From: Oscillospiraceae bacterium
GTDB lineage: Bacteria; Bacillota; Clostridia; Oscillospirales; Oscillospiraceae
Assembly: GCA_017395935.1 (NCBI GenBank)
Contig: JAFQNL010000012.1
Span: 93,414-157,413, forward strand
Length of the DNA: 64,000 bases
Direction of reading: 5' to 3'
Each line of letters begins with the position of its first letter. Position 1 is the first letter of the stretch. The position numbers and the translations under genes are program-made. Below are positions 8,792 to 16,066 of the stretch, piece by piece. The notes below the pieces were generated by a model that was given only the letters and a program-made list of their open reading frames with translations, ran no database searches and was not told the DNA's origin.

Positions 8792-8890
8792 CACAGGGGC
8801 GCTGAGGGCCATCCTCGGCTGAGATGGAAGCGAATTGCAGCTTCCGGTCACCTAGAACCTGATCCGGGTAATGCCGGCGTAGGAAGCTGT
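8792..8890 (+). promoter_or_regulatory. TPP riboswitch (THI element)
   Basis: The conserved thi-box pieces are present in order: GGGGCGCTGAG near 8796, CTGAGATGG near 8819, then AACCTGATCCGGGTAATG (8856-8873) and CCGGCGTAGGAA. These form the pyrimidine and pyrophosphate sensor helices of the aptamer. It lies directly before a thiamine transporter gene, and a terminator hairpin follows, so binding of thiamine pyrophosphate should switch the transcript off. Confidence 0.95.
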
Positions 8891-8915
8891 TATTTGTACT
8901 ATTCTTGTACGCTTC

Positions 8916-8954
8916 GTACCGCATTGTTCTGGACAATGCGGTACTTTTATTTTT
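8916..8954 (+). terminator. Riboswitch-controlled terminator before thiT
   Basis: A perfect 12-bp stem (8916-8927 with 8933-8944, GTACCGCATTGT arms) and a 5-nt loop are followed by TTTTATTTTT. It sits between the TPP aptamer and the thiT ribosome binding site, so it is the expression platform. Confidence 0.9.
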
Positions 8955-8971
8955 GCGGAGGTAATCTCGCT

Positions 8972-9532
8972 ATGAAATCCCGTCTCCATGTCCGTATGCT
9001 CTGCGAAGGCGCTGTCCTCGTCGCCATCGCCCAGATCCTGAGCTATATCAAGCTCTGGGAGATGCCCTGGGGCGGCTCTGTGGTTCTGTCCATGGTCCCC
9101 ATCGTTCTCTTCTCCGTCCGCTGGGGTCTGGGCCCCGGCCTCATGTCCGGCTTTGTCTTCGGCGTGCTCCAGTTCGTCTTTGATGGCGGCTTTGCCATTG
9201 GCTGGCAGTCCATTGTAGGCGACTACCTGGTTGCCTTTACCGTGCTGGGTCTGGCCGGTCTCTGCCACAATATGAAGAACGGTATCTATCTGGGCACCCT
9301 GCTGGCCGGCGTGGCCCGGTTCCTGGTCCACTATGTAGTGGGCGCCACTCTGTGGGCGGAGTATATGCCCCCCGAGTTCCTGGGTCTGGAAATGTCCTCT
9401 CCCTGGTTCTACTCCCTGCTCTACAACGCCCTGTACATGCTCCCCAATATCGCTATCACGCTGGTCATCTTCCTCCTGCTGGCAAAGCCCATGGGCAAAT
9501 ACCTCCGGGGCGAGGATATCGCGCTGAGCTGA
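8972..9532 (+). CDS. thiT: Thiamine ECF transporter substrate-binding membrane subunit ThiT
   Basis: 186 residues, six predicted membrane segments and no ATPase domain, the form of an ECF S-component. The peptide resembles ThiT/YuaJ: PWGGSVVLSMVPIVLFSVRW near residues 32-51, then GDYLVAFTVLGLAG and ARFLVHYVVGATLWAEY. It captures thiamine at the membrane and works with a shared EcfA-EcfT energising module not encoded here. The ATG at 8972 is preceded by GGAGG (8957-8961); a start 78 bp upstream would fall inside the terminator hairpin. Control by the upstream TPP riboswitch supports the substrate. Confidence 0.95.
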   Translation: MKSRLHVRMLCEGAVLVAIAQILSYIKLWEMPWGGSVVLSMVPIVLFSVRWGLGPGLMSGFVFGVLQFVFDGGFAIGWQSIVGDYLVAFTVLGLAGLCHNMKNGIYLGTLLAGVARFLVHYVVGATLWAEYMPPEFLGLEMSSPWFYSLLYNALYMLPNIAITLVIFLLLAKPMGKYLRGEDIALS

Positions 9533-9553
9533 ACCAAAGCTGTAAGCAAGCAA

Positions 9554-9588
9554 ACAGCCGAAAGGGAACTTCCCTCTCGGCTGTTTTG
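9554..9588. terminator. Terminator between convergent thiT and the 141-residue gene
   Basis: Stem ACAGCCGA (9554-9561) with TCGGCTGT (9577-9584), extended inside by AGGGA/TCCCT pairing, followed by TTTTG on the plus strand and a weaker T stretch on the minus strand. It probably ends thiT transcripts and may serve both directions. Confidence 0.75.
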
Positions 9589-9609
9589 TCGTTTCTGATC
9601 GGTTTTTGG

Positions 9610-10035
9610 TCAGTTTCCGCCGGACTCGTCGGTTTCTACCATGACATGGTCGGTGCCGTGGGCCTCGAACTCGTCCATATAGGCATCCATCCGCCGGTTC
9701 AGCTCCTCCATATTGCTCTCGTCAATGGGTACGTCATTCATGTCCCGGCGGGCCAGCTCTTCGGCCAGAATACGGAAGAAAATGGCGTCCTCGTAGTCGG
9801 CGATGGCCTCATGGATCCCACCGCTGACATAGGCGGGGCTGGGGAGGCAGACACTGCCGTAACGAATGGCCAGCGAGTCCATTCCCTCCTCCTCAGCTCT
9901 GGTGAACAGCAGATTCTGGACCAGATCGTAGTCCACGAATCGGTCCTGTCCCCGGGCGGAGTTAAGGACCCAGTTTCCGATGTAGGCCATATCCAGCAGG
10001 CGGCGAAATTGCTTTTTCGTCAGCTTCAGTTCCAT
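9610..10035 (-). CDS. Conserved hypothetical protein, acidic, 141 residues
   Basis: I do not recognise a characterised family. The protein is soluble, without signal peptide or membrane segment, and acidic in its second half. It opens MELKLTKKQFRRLLDMAYIG and contains LARRDMNDVPIDESNMEEL and a DEFEAHG stretch near the end. Helical content looks high. A good ribosome binding site (AGGAGGGT) and its own promoter upstream support a real gene. It stands alone between thiT (convergent) and murI (divergent), so context gives no function. Confidence 0.75.
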   Translation of the reverse strand: MELKLTKKQFRRLLDMAYIGNWVLNSARGQDRFVDYDLVQNLLFTRAEEEGMDSLAIRYGSVCLPSPAYVSGGIHEAIADYEDAIFFRILAEELARRDMNDVPIDESNMEELNRRMDAYMDEFEAHGTDHVMVETDESGGN

Positions 10036-10076
10036 TTCGTACCCTCCTTTCTGAGGAAACAGTTGATTAAGATTAT

Positions 10077-10104
10077 AGTATAGTAGATTTCAGCCGGTTG
10101 TCAA
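10077..10104 (-). promoter_or_regulatory. Promoter of the 141-residue unknown gene
   Basis: On the minus strand: -35 TTGACA (10104-10099), 16-bp spacer, -10 TATACT (10082-10077), about 42 bp before the start codon. Confidence 0.75.
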
Positions 10105-10155
10105 TGTACATATTTTGCGAAATGTTTTCCTTGTCTTTCCCTGCGTCTTCCCGTA

Positions 10156-10164
10156 TGATATAAT
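10156..10164 (+). promoter_or_regulatory. Extended -10 promoter of murI
   Basis: TGATATAAT (10156-10164) is a consensus -10 with a TG extension. The nearest -35 candidate, TTGTCT at 10131, is too far (22 bp), so the TG element may compensate. The murI ribosome binding site follows at 10192. Confidence 0.6.
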
Positions 10165-10205
10165 GAACGAAAGCTGCAAACCCTTTGAAAAAGGAGATCC
10201 TTTCT

Positions 10206-11021
10206 ATGGACAATCGCCCCATTGGCGTTTTTGACTCCGGTCTCGGCGGCCTGACCTGTGTCCGGGAGCTGGAGCGGGTATTACCGGGAGAGTCGGTTAT
10301 CTACTTCGGCGATACCGGCCGGGTGCCCTATGGCGGCCGGAGCCGGGAAACCATTACCAAGTACGCCCGTCAGGACGTGGCCTTCCTCCGCTCTCACGAC
10401 CTGAAGGCCATCGTAATCGCCTGCGGCACAGTGAGCTCGGCGGCCATCGAGCTGCTCCGGGCTGAGGAAGCGCTGCCCATTTTCGGCGTGGTGGAGCCCA
10501 CTGCCCGGCGGGCGGTGGAGCTGACGAAAAACGGCCGGATCGGCCTGATCGCCACCCGGGCCACCATCGCCTCCGGCGCCTATGAGCAGTTTATGCACCG
10601 GGCTGACCGGGCGGTACAGATCCGCTCTGTTCCCTGCCCCCTCTTTGTCCCGCTGGTGGAAAACGGCCGGACCCAGCGGGGGGATATCGTTATTGAGACG
10701 GTAGTCGCCGACTATCTGGCCCCGCTGAAAGAGGCCGGTGTAGACACGCTGGTGCTGGGCTGCACCCACTACCCCCTGCTTCGGGAGGTTATCGGCGCCT
10801 ATATGGGTCCTGATGTCCGGCTGGTGGACTCGGGGGCCGAGGTGGCCCACGAGCTGGCCGACTATCTGGCCCGGCGGGATCAGCTCTCCGACGGCGGCGC
10901 GCCCGGTCACCACCACTGGTTCGTCAGCGACTCTCAGCAGGGCTTCCGGGATCTGGCCTCCCACTTCCTTGGCCGGCCGGTCACCGAGCCGGTGGACAAG
11001 GTAGATATTGAAAGCTACTGA
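10206..11021 (+). CDS. murI: Glutamate racemase
   Basis: 271 residues; makes D-glutamate for peptidoglycan. Motifs: PIGVFDSGLGGLT at the N-terminus, the first catalytic cysteine in ACGTVSSAA, and the second in LGCTHYPLL. The more usual ACNT block reads ACGT here, with the cysteine kept. The ATG at 10206 was chosen because AGGAG (10192-10196) is 9 nt upstream; a TTG at 10185 would have no site. It is followed 26 bp later by the DUF1934 gene, so the two may be cotranscribed. Confidence 0.95.
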   Translation: MDNRPIGVFDSGLGGLTCVRELERVLPGESVIYFGDTGRVPYGGRSRETITKYARQDVAFLRSHDLKAIVIACGTVSSAAIELLRAEEALPIFGVVEPTARRAVELTKNGRIGLIATRATIASGAYEQFMHRADRAVQIRSVPCPLFVPLVENGRTQRGDIVIETVVADYLAPLKEAGVDTLVLGCTHYPLLREVIGAYMGPDVRLVDSGAEVAHELADYLARRDQLSDGGAPGHHHWFVSDSQQGFRDLASHFLGRPVTEPVDKVDIESY

Positions 11022-11047
11022 CTTACCCTACCCCGGAGGTATCTTCC

Positions 11048-11473
11048 ATGATCAAACAGCCTGTTATGATCCAGATCAAGGCCTTTCAGCACTATGAGGA
11101 GATGGAGCAGGACAAGATCGGCTTTCTCTCCGCCGGCACCCTCTGTCCCACCCCTTTTGGCTGGGAGCTGAGCTATCAGGAGAGCGCCCTCACCGGCATG
11201 GAGGGAACGACCACCACCTTCCTCATCGAAAAGCAGCGGGTCACCCTGCTGCGCACCGGTCCGGTCTGCTCTCAGATGGTCTTTGAAGAGGGCAGGCGCC
11301 ATCACTCCATGTACAATACCCCTTACGGCGCCATGGAGATTCTGGTCTCCACCTCCCATCTGGCAGCCCAAATGGGCCCCGAGGGGGGCAGTCTGGAGAT
11401 CGACTATGCCATCGAGCTGGATCACGCCCTTATGGGTCAGAACCATTTCCGGATCACTGTCCGGAAGAAATAG
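11048..11473 (+). CDS. DUF1934 (YwiB-like) beta-barrel protein
   Basis: 141 residues matching the DUF1934 pattern: KQRVTLLRTGPVCSQMVFEE, then HHSMYNTPYGAMEI, and a C-terminal block GGSLEIDYAIELDH...NHFRITVRKK. The family folds as a small calycin-like barrel of unknown function. In Bacillus and many Clostridia the gene neighbours argS, and here an ArgRS-derived protein follows, keeping that synteny. A terminator lies just after the stop. Confidence 0.88.
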   Translation: MIKQPVMIQIKAFQHYEEMEQDKIGFLSAGTLCPTPFGWELSYQESALTGMEGTTTTFLIEKQRVTLLRTGPVCSQMVFEEGRRHHSMYNTPYGAMEILVSTSHLAAQMGPEGGSLEIDYAIELDHALMGQNHFRITVRKK

Positions 11474-11477
11474 ACTG

Positions 11478-11504
11478 AAAAAGGCGGCAACTTGCCGCCT
11501 TTTT
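11478..11504 (+). terminator. Intrinsic terminator after the DUF1934 gene
   Basis: GGCGGC/GCCGCC stem with AAAAA before and TTTTT after (11478-11504). The A-rich flank makes it usable in both directions. Confidence 0.85.
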
Positions 11505-11530
11505 CCAAACCATCAGGAGGTGATTGCCCC

Positions 11531-12094
11531 TTGTCCCCCATTGAGACCCTTTATCAGGCCGCCCGGGAGCTGCTCCGGGGCTATCCGCCTCCCATCCCTC
11601 TCCGTCTGGATTTGACGGCGGGCCAGCTGGTCTCCGCCCTGCCCCGGCGTCTGGCCGCTCAGGGTCTGGCTCTGGAGCTGCCCGGACTGGACTCCGACCG
11701 GTTCTTTTCCCGGCTGGAGGAGCAGGGCGGGATGCTGGTCTTTACCATCTCACCCCGCTGGTACTGGCAGCTTCTGGACCATTGGGCCCGGCTGCCCCGG
11801 GAGCCGCTCCCCCCTCTGTCGGGCGAGCGGAGGCAGGATCGGGAAGATCCGGTCTTTCTGCTGGCCTATACGATTCAAAGATGCGCCTTCCTTGCCTCTC
11901 AGAGACAGCGCAGCCTCACCGACGAGACCCTGCCCCGGGGGCTGCTGCTCGCTCTGGCCCGGGAGGAGACGGGACAGGCGCTGGCCCTCTACTGGGCCAT
12001 GGAGCCCGTCCTTCGACGCGATAGCCTCCTTTGCGCCGCTATCGCTGGAAAACTGACCTCTGTTTTACAAAAAATTCACCCCTCCGGTCTCTGA
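11531..12094 (+). CDS. Catalytic-domain-less arginyl-tRNA synthetase-like protein (DALR domain)
   Basis: 187 residues from a TTG at 11531; AGGAGG (11515-11520) is 10 nt upstream. The first ~95 residues recall the N-terminal Add1 domain of ArgRS, ending in a block (GGMLVFTISPRWYWQLL) that resembles its GPGFINF...W segment. Residues ~108-180 resemble the DALR anticodon-binding helices (DPVFLLAYTIQRCAFL for the usual NPxYYVQYAHAR). No Rossmann domain, HIGH or KMSKS motif lies between, so it cannot charge tRNA alone. It stands next to DUF1934, where argS usually is. It may be a remnant or a tRNA(Arg)/synthetase-binding accessory factor. Confidence 0.65.
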   Translation: MSPIETLYQAARELLRGYPPPIPLRLDLTAGQLVSALPRRLAAQGLALELPGLDSDRFFSRLEEQGGMLVFTISPRWYWQLLDHWARLPREPLPPLSGERRQDREDPVFLLAYTIQRCAFLASQRQRSLTDETLPRGLLLALAREETGQALALYWAMEPVLRRDSLLCAAIAGKLTSVLQKIHPSGL

Positions 12095-12099
12095 CACGG

Positions 12100-12105
12100 T
12101 ATAAT
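12100..12105 (+). promoter_or_regulatory. Possible -10 element for the two-component pair
   Basis: Consensus TATAAT at 12100-12105; the best -35 candidate, TTCACC at 12075, is 19 bp away and weak. A small hairpin (TGCCCGG/CCGGGCA near 12130-12150) follows in the leader before the AAGGGG ribosome binding site. Confidence 0.4.
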
Positions 12106-12179
12106 GTATCCTGAAGAACCATCCATTTTACTGCCCGGAAACCGGGCAGTCACCCATACAGAAAAGGGGAATTGACACT

Positions 12180-12863
12180 ATGATCAAGGTACTCATTGTA
12201 GAGGACGATCACAATATCGCTCAGCTGCTCCAGCTCTATCTGGAGAAGGAGGGCTTTGAGACCCGGACTGCCGCCGACGGCGGCAAGGGTGTGGAGCTGT
12301 TTCGCTCTTTCCAGCCCGATCTGGTACTGCTGGATCTGATGCTGCCCGTGCTGGATGGCTGGGGCGTGCTCCGGAAGATCCGGGAGACAGATAAGACACC
12401 CGTCATTATGCTCACCGCCAAAGGCGAAACCAGCGACAAGGTCTCCGGTCTGGAGCAGGGCGCTGACGACTATATCGTTAAGCCCTTTGAGATGAAGGAA
12501 GTGCTGGCCCGGATCCGGGCTGTCCTCCGCCGGACCGGTACCGGCGAGGAGGAGAACAGCAAGAAACTCTCCTTCGATAAGCTGACCATCAATATGGAGT
12601 CCTACGAGCTGCTGGTAGACGGCAAGCGGGTGGACACCCCTCCCAAGGAGATGGAACTGTTGTTCCATCTGGCCAGCGCCCCCAACCGGGTCTTTACCCG
12701 TAACCAGCTGCTGGACGAGGTCTGGGGCTTTGACTACTTCGGCGACAGCCGGACGGTGGACGTGCATATCAAGCGTCTGAGAGAGAAGCTGGAGGGCGTC
12801 AGCCAGCAGTGGAGCCTGAAGACCGTCTGGGGCGTAGGCTATAAGTTTGAGCTTCTGAGCTGA
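12180..12863 (+). CDS. OmpR/PhoB-family response regulator
   Basis: 227 residues. The receiver domain (about 1-118) has acidic VEDD at 7-10, phosphoacceptor Asp52 (LVLLDLMLP), the MLTAK block, and KPFE. The C-terminal winged-helix DNA-binding domain (about 130-225) ends with SRTVDVHIKRLREKL and KTVWGVGYKFE, the standard OmpR-type ending. A kinase gene follows 38 bp later, so this is a two-component pair. The target genes are not evident; PhoP-like control of the pst genes at 53 kb is possible but unsupported. Confidence 0.95.
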   Translation: MIKVLIVEDDHNIAQLLQLYLEKEGFETRTAADGGKGVELFRSFQPDLVLLDLMLPVLDGWGVLRKIRETDKTPVIMLTAKGETSDKVSGLEQGADDYIVKPFEMKEVLARIRAVLRRTGTGEEENSKKLSFDKLTINMESYELLVDGKRVDTPPKEMELLFHLASAPNRVFTRNQLLDEVWGFDYFGDSRTVDVHIKRLREKLEGVSQQWSLKTVWGVGYKFELLS

Positions 12864-12901
12864 GTTATCCCTCTTTGCCCCTTGAAAGGAGGGATCGACC
12901 T

Positions 12902-14335
12902 TTGAACAGCAGCCAGTATCGCCGCCATTTCCTGCTGACAGCGGGTATGATCCTGCTGTCCTTTGCCCTGCTGGGCTTCACCTTTATCGGCCTGAGCTAT
13001 AACTACTCCGTTCAGGACCAGCGGGCCAATCTGAATGAAAAGTCCCGGTACATCGCCGCCCTCACCGGTCAGGTCATTTTGCTGGAGCCGGATCAGACCG
13101 ATCATTTCTCCGCCTATCTGGGCGCCGGCGCCCGGCTGACCGACTCGGACGTTTTCCTCTGCGACAACGATGGCGAGATTTTTTTCTGCTATGAAGGCGG
13201 TGAGATTCGCAGCGAGTCGGTGGGCAGCTATATTCCCAACTCCGTCCTCACCAAGCTCAAGAGTACCGGTGGCTACGACGACATGACCACGCTGGGGCTT
13301 TTTGCCGAGCAGCGCTTTGTCTCCGCCGCTCCAATTACCATTACCCGGGGACCTATGACACTGACCTCTGGCTACGCCTTTGTCTCCGCCTCCACCGAGA
13401 ACCTGACCTCCATGTGGCGGACCTTTGCCACCATCTTCTTCTTTACCGCTGTAGTTGTCCTCATGATCGCCTTCATCTCCAGCTCCATCGCCTCCCACCA
13501 GACGACCAAACCGCTCACCGATCTGACCTCGGCCGTCCGCCGGTTCGGTATGGGCGAGTATGACGTGCGCGTGGAGGGCACCGACCGGAAGGATGAGCTG
13601 GGCGACCTCTCCCGAGCCTTTAACGCCATGGCCGACTCCATCGCTCTGGCCGAGGAGAAAAGAACGGAGTTCATCTCCAACGTCTCCCATGAGCTCAAAA
13701 CGCCTATGACCACCATTGCCGGCTTTGCCGAGGGCATTCTGGACGGCACCATCCCCAAGGAGCGGGAGCGGGAATACCTCCAGACCATCTCCGACGAGAC
13801 CCGACGGCTCTCCCGGCTGGTTCGACGTCTGCTGGACGCCTCCCGTATGGCCGCGCAGGAAAATGTAGTCATCAGTCAGATGGAGTTCGATATTGAAGAG
13901 ACCATGGCTCAGGTGCTGATCAGTCTGGAAGGCAAGATCAACGCCAAGGGCCTGGACGTGGACGCCCGGTTCCCTGACGGGCCGGTCATGGTCTGGGGCG
14001 ATCCGGACGGTGTGACTCAGGTCTGTTACAACCTGCTGGACAACGCCATTAAGTTCTCCCATCCCAATACCGTTATTACCGTCTCCATCGTCACCCGGGG
14101 AAGCAAGGCCTTTATCTCCGTTCGGGATATCGGCGAAACCATTCCGGAAGAGGAGCTCCCCCTCATCTTTGACCGGCTCCATAAGTCCGACCGCTCCCGC
14201 AGCCTGGACAAGGAGGGAGTGGGCCTTGGCCTCTATCTGGTCAAGCAGATCCTGAGCAATTTGAAGGAGACCATCTCGGTCACCAGCAAGGATAACGTGA
14301 CTGAGTTTATCTTTACCCTGACTCTGGCCCAGTAA
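12902..14335 (+). CDS. Membrane sensor histidine kinase
   Basis: 477 residues from a TTG at 12902, with AAAGGAGGG (12885-12893) 8 nt upstream. Order: membrane helix about 12-32, extracytoplasmic sensor about 35-172, second helix about 173-193, HAMP (about 195-248, with KPLTDLTSAVRRFGMGEYDVR), HisKA with H263 (FISNVSHELKTPMTT), and HATPase_c with N-box NLLDNAIKF and G2 box GVGLGLYLVKQIL. The G1 box reads RDIGETIP, a form common in Clostridia. The sensor ligand is unknown. It is the partner of the preceding regulator; the HtrA protease gene follows 43 bp later and may be cotranscribed. Confidence 0.95.
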   Translation: MNSSQYRRHFLLTAGMILLSFALLGFTFIGLSYNYSVQDQRANLNEKSRYIAALTGQVILLEPDQTDHFSAYLGAGARLTDSDVFLCDNDGEIFFCYEGGEIRSESVGSYIPNSVLTKLKSTGGYDDMTTLGLFAEQRFVSAAPITITRGPMTLTSGYAFVSASTENLTSMWRTFATIFFFTAVVVLMIAFISSSIASHQTTKPLTDLTSAVRRFGMGEYDVRVEGTDRKDELGDLSRAFNAMADSIALAEEKRTEFISNVSHELKTPMTTIAGFAEGILDGTIPKEREREYLQTISDETRRLSRLVRRLLDASRMAAQENVVISQMEFDIEETMAQVLISLEGKINAKGLDVDARFPDGPVMVWGDPDGVTQVCYNLLDNAIKFSHPNTVITVSIVTRGSKAFISVRDIGETIPEEELPLIFDRLHKSDRSRSLDKEGVGLGLYLVKQILSNLKETISVTSKDNVTEFIFTLTLAQ

Positions 14336-14378
14336 TCGGGCCGGTCGGGCATCCAAGAGAGAGAAAGGGGAATACCCT

Positions 14379-15992
14379 ATGTTTGACCGCGACGATATTC
14401 GCTATTCCCGGGCAGAGACCCGCCCTCCCTGGGAACTGTCCACCTCCAGCCATCTGAAGGAAATGTTCTCCGGTCACCATCATGTGGACGAGATCAACTC
14501 GCCCCCCTGCGACGAGGTAGACCGACATAAGGAGGCCCGGATTCAGGCCCAGTCGGCCCGGAAGCTGGCCCATGAGCAGGCTCAGGCCCGGCGTTCTGCC
14601 GCTCAGGCCCGGATGCGCTCCTCCTTGCACAGCACATCCGACGGCGACAGCAATGACGATCTGGATGAGCTCGGCCCCTACGAGTGGATGAGACGCTATG
14701 CCGCCGAGCAGGAGAAGGCGCAGTCCAACCAGCCCCCCACTCCTCCCAGCCGGACCCTCTCCATCAGAAAGACCTCCCGGGGCGCTATTGTTATTATCGT
14801 GATCGCGCTGATTGCCTCGGCTCTCATCCAGGCCATTTATCTGAACATCGGCACAGAGGAGGAGGACTTCTCCGCAATGGAGCCGGACCCGGACTCCGGC
14901 TGGTTTGAGGACCTGCCCGAGGACGAGGACTTCTACGAGGGCTACTTCAGCCCGGAACTGGAGCGGGAGGACTATCCCGAAGTCAGCCATCAGGAGCTGC
15001 CCCGGGCCCCCCTGGCTCCGGGCATGGGCATTGAGATCGTCTCCCATCAGGGGCTCGCTCCCCTGACCTATCAGCAGCTGTACGCCAAATGCGCCCCCTC
15101 TACCGTCTCGATCACCGTCTACGGTCAGGACACCGTCGGCACCGGCACCGGTATCGTCATGACGGAGGACGGCTATATCCTCACCTGCCAGCACGTGATC
15201 GACGACGGCGTGACCTGTCAGGTCATGACCTGGGACGATCAGGTTTATGAAGCTACGCTGGTGGGCGCCGACGTACAGACCGATCTGGCAGTGCTTAAGA
15301 TTGAGGCCACCGGCCTTACCCCCGCTCAGTTCGGAGACTCGGACGAGCTCACTGTCGGTGACGAGGCGCTGGCCATCGGCGATCCTCTGGGCACCGAGCT
15401 CCGGGGCACCCTGACCAACGGCATTATCTCGGCCATCAACCGCAACGTCACCGTCAGCGGTTACTCCATGACCCTCCTCCAGACCACCGCCGCGCTGAAC
15501 TCGGGCAACTCCGGCGGTCCGCTGCTGAATATCTACGGTCAGGTCGTGGGCGTAAACAATATGAAGATGAACTCCACCGACGTGACAGTGGAAGGTCTTG
15601 GCTTTGCCGTTCCCACCTCGGTGGTTCGGGAGATCGCCCCCGCCCTCTTCTCCGACGGTAAGATCAGCCGGCCGGTGCTGGGCATCACCTGCTACAGCAT
15701 CAACGAAGAGGCGGCCGAAAGCTATGGCTATCCCAGCGCCGGTCTGGTGGTAGCCACCGTCCATCAGGGCTCCGACTGCTATCAGCAGGGCCTGCAGGTG
15801 GAGGACATGGTCTGGGCCATCAACGGTGTCCCCGTCTCCGACGTCTCTCAAGTCAAGCCCATTCTGGAGCAGGTCGGTCTGGAGGGCAGTGTGATTCTCT
15901 CGGTCTACCGCTTTGAGGACCCCTCCGACCCCTCAGTATATGAGGAGTTTGAGCTAATCGTCCAGCTGGTAGATCAGGTCTCCATCTCCTGA
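14379..15992 (+). CDS. Membrane-anchored HtrA/DegP-type serine protease with PDZ domain
   Basis: 537 residues. A long charged cytoplasmic N-terminus (1-133) precedes one membrane helix (about 135-156), an acidic linker rich in D and E (158-205), the trypsin-like domain and a C-terminal PDZ domain (about 430-525). The catalytic triad is H272 (TCQHVID), D302 (TDLAVLKI) and S378 (NSGNSGGPLL). HtrA proteases degrade or refold misfolded envelope proteins. Placement right after a two-component pair fits envelope-stress control, as in CssRS-HtrA of Bacillus, but that is inference. A strong terminator follows. Confidence 0.93.
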   Translation: MFDRDDIRYSRAETRPPWELSTSSHLKEMFSGHHHVDEINSPPCDEVDRHKEARIQAQSARKLAHEQAQARRSAAQARMRSSLHSTSDGDSNDDLDELGPYEWMRRYAAEQEKAQSNQPPTPPSRTLSIRKTSRGAIVIIVIALIASALIQAIYLNIGTEEEDFSAMEPDPDSGWFEDLPEDEDFYEGYFSPELEREDYPEVSHQELPRAPLAPGMGIEIVSHQGLAPLTYQQLYAKCAPSTVSITVYGQDTVGTGTGIVMTEDGYILTCQHVIDDGVTCQVMTWDDQVYEATLVGADVQTDLAVLKIEATGLTPAQFGDSDELTVGDEALAIGDPLGTELRGTLTNGIISAINRNVTVSGYSMTLLQTTAALNSGNSGGPLLNIYGQVVGVNNMKMNSTDVTVEGLGFAVPTSVVREIAPALFSDGKISRPVLGITCYSINEEAAESYGYPSAGLVVATVHQGSDCYQQGLQVEDMVWAINGVPVSDVSQVKPILEQVGLEGSVILSVYRFEDPSDPSVYEEFELIVQLVDQVSIS

Positions 15993-16015
15993 CCCGCCCC
16001 CATCAACAGAAGAAA

Positions 16016-16058
16016 ACCAGTCCGGAAGGATCTTCTCCTTTCGGACTGGTCTTTTTTT
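16016..16058. terminator. Bidirectional terminator between htrA-like and PLD genes
   Basis: A 15-bp near-perfect stem (16016-16030 with 16036-16050, ACCAGTCCG arms) and a TCTTC loop, followed by CTTTTTTT on the plus strand and TTTTC on the minus strand side. It serves the convergent genes. Confidence 0.9.
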
Positions 16059-16066
16059 CTCTTCTG

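Noticed and set aside
12180-14335. Calling the two-component pair PhoP-PhoR
   Set aside because: The regulator is of the right subfamily, but the pair is 39 kb from the pst genes, the kinase shows no recognisable PAS domain, and its neighbour is an envelope protease.
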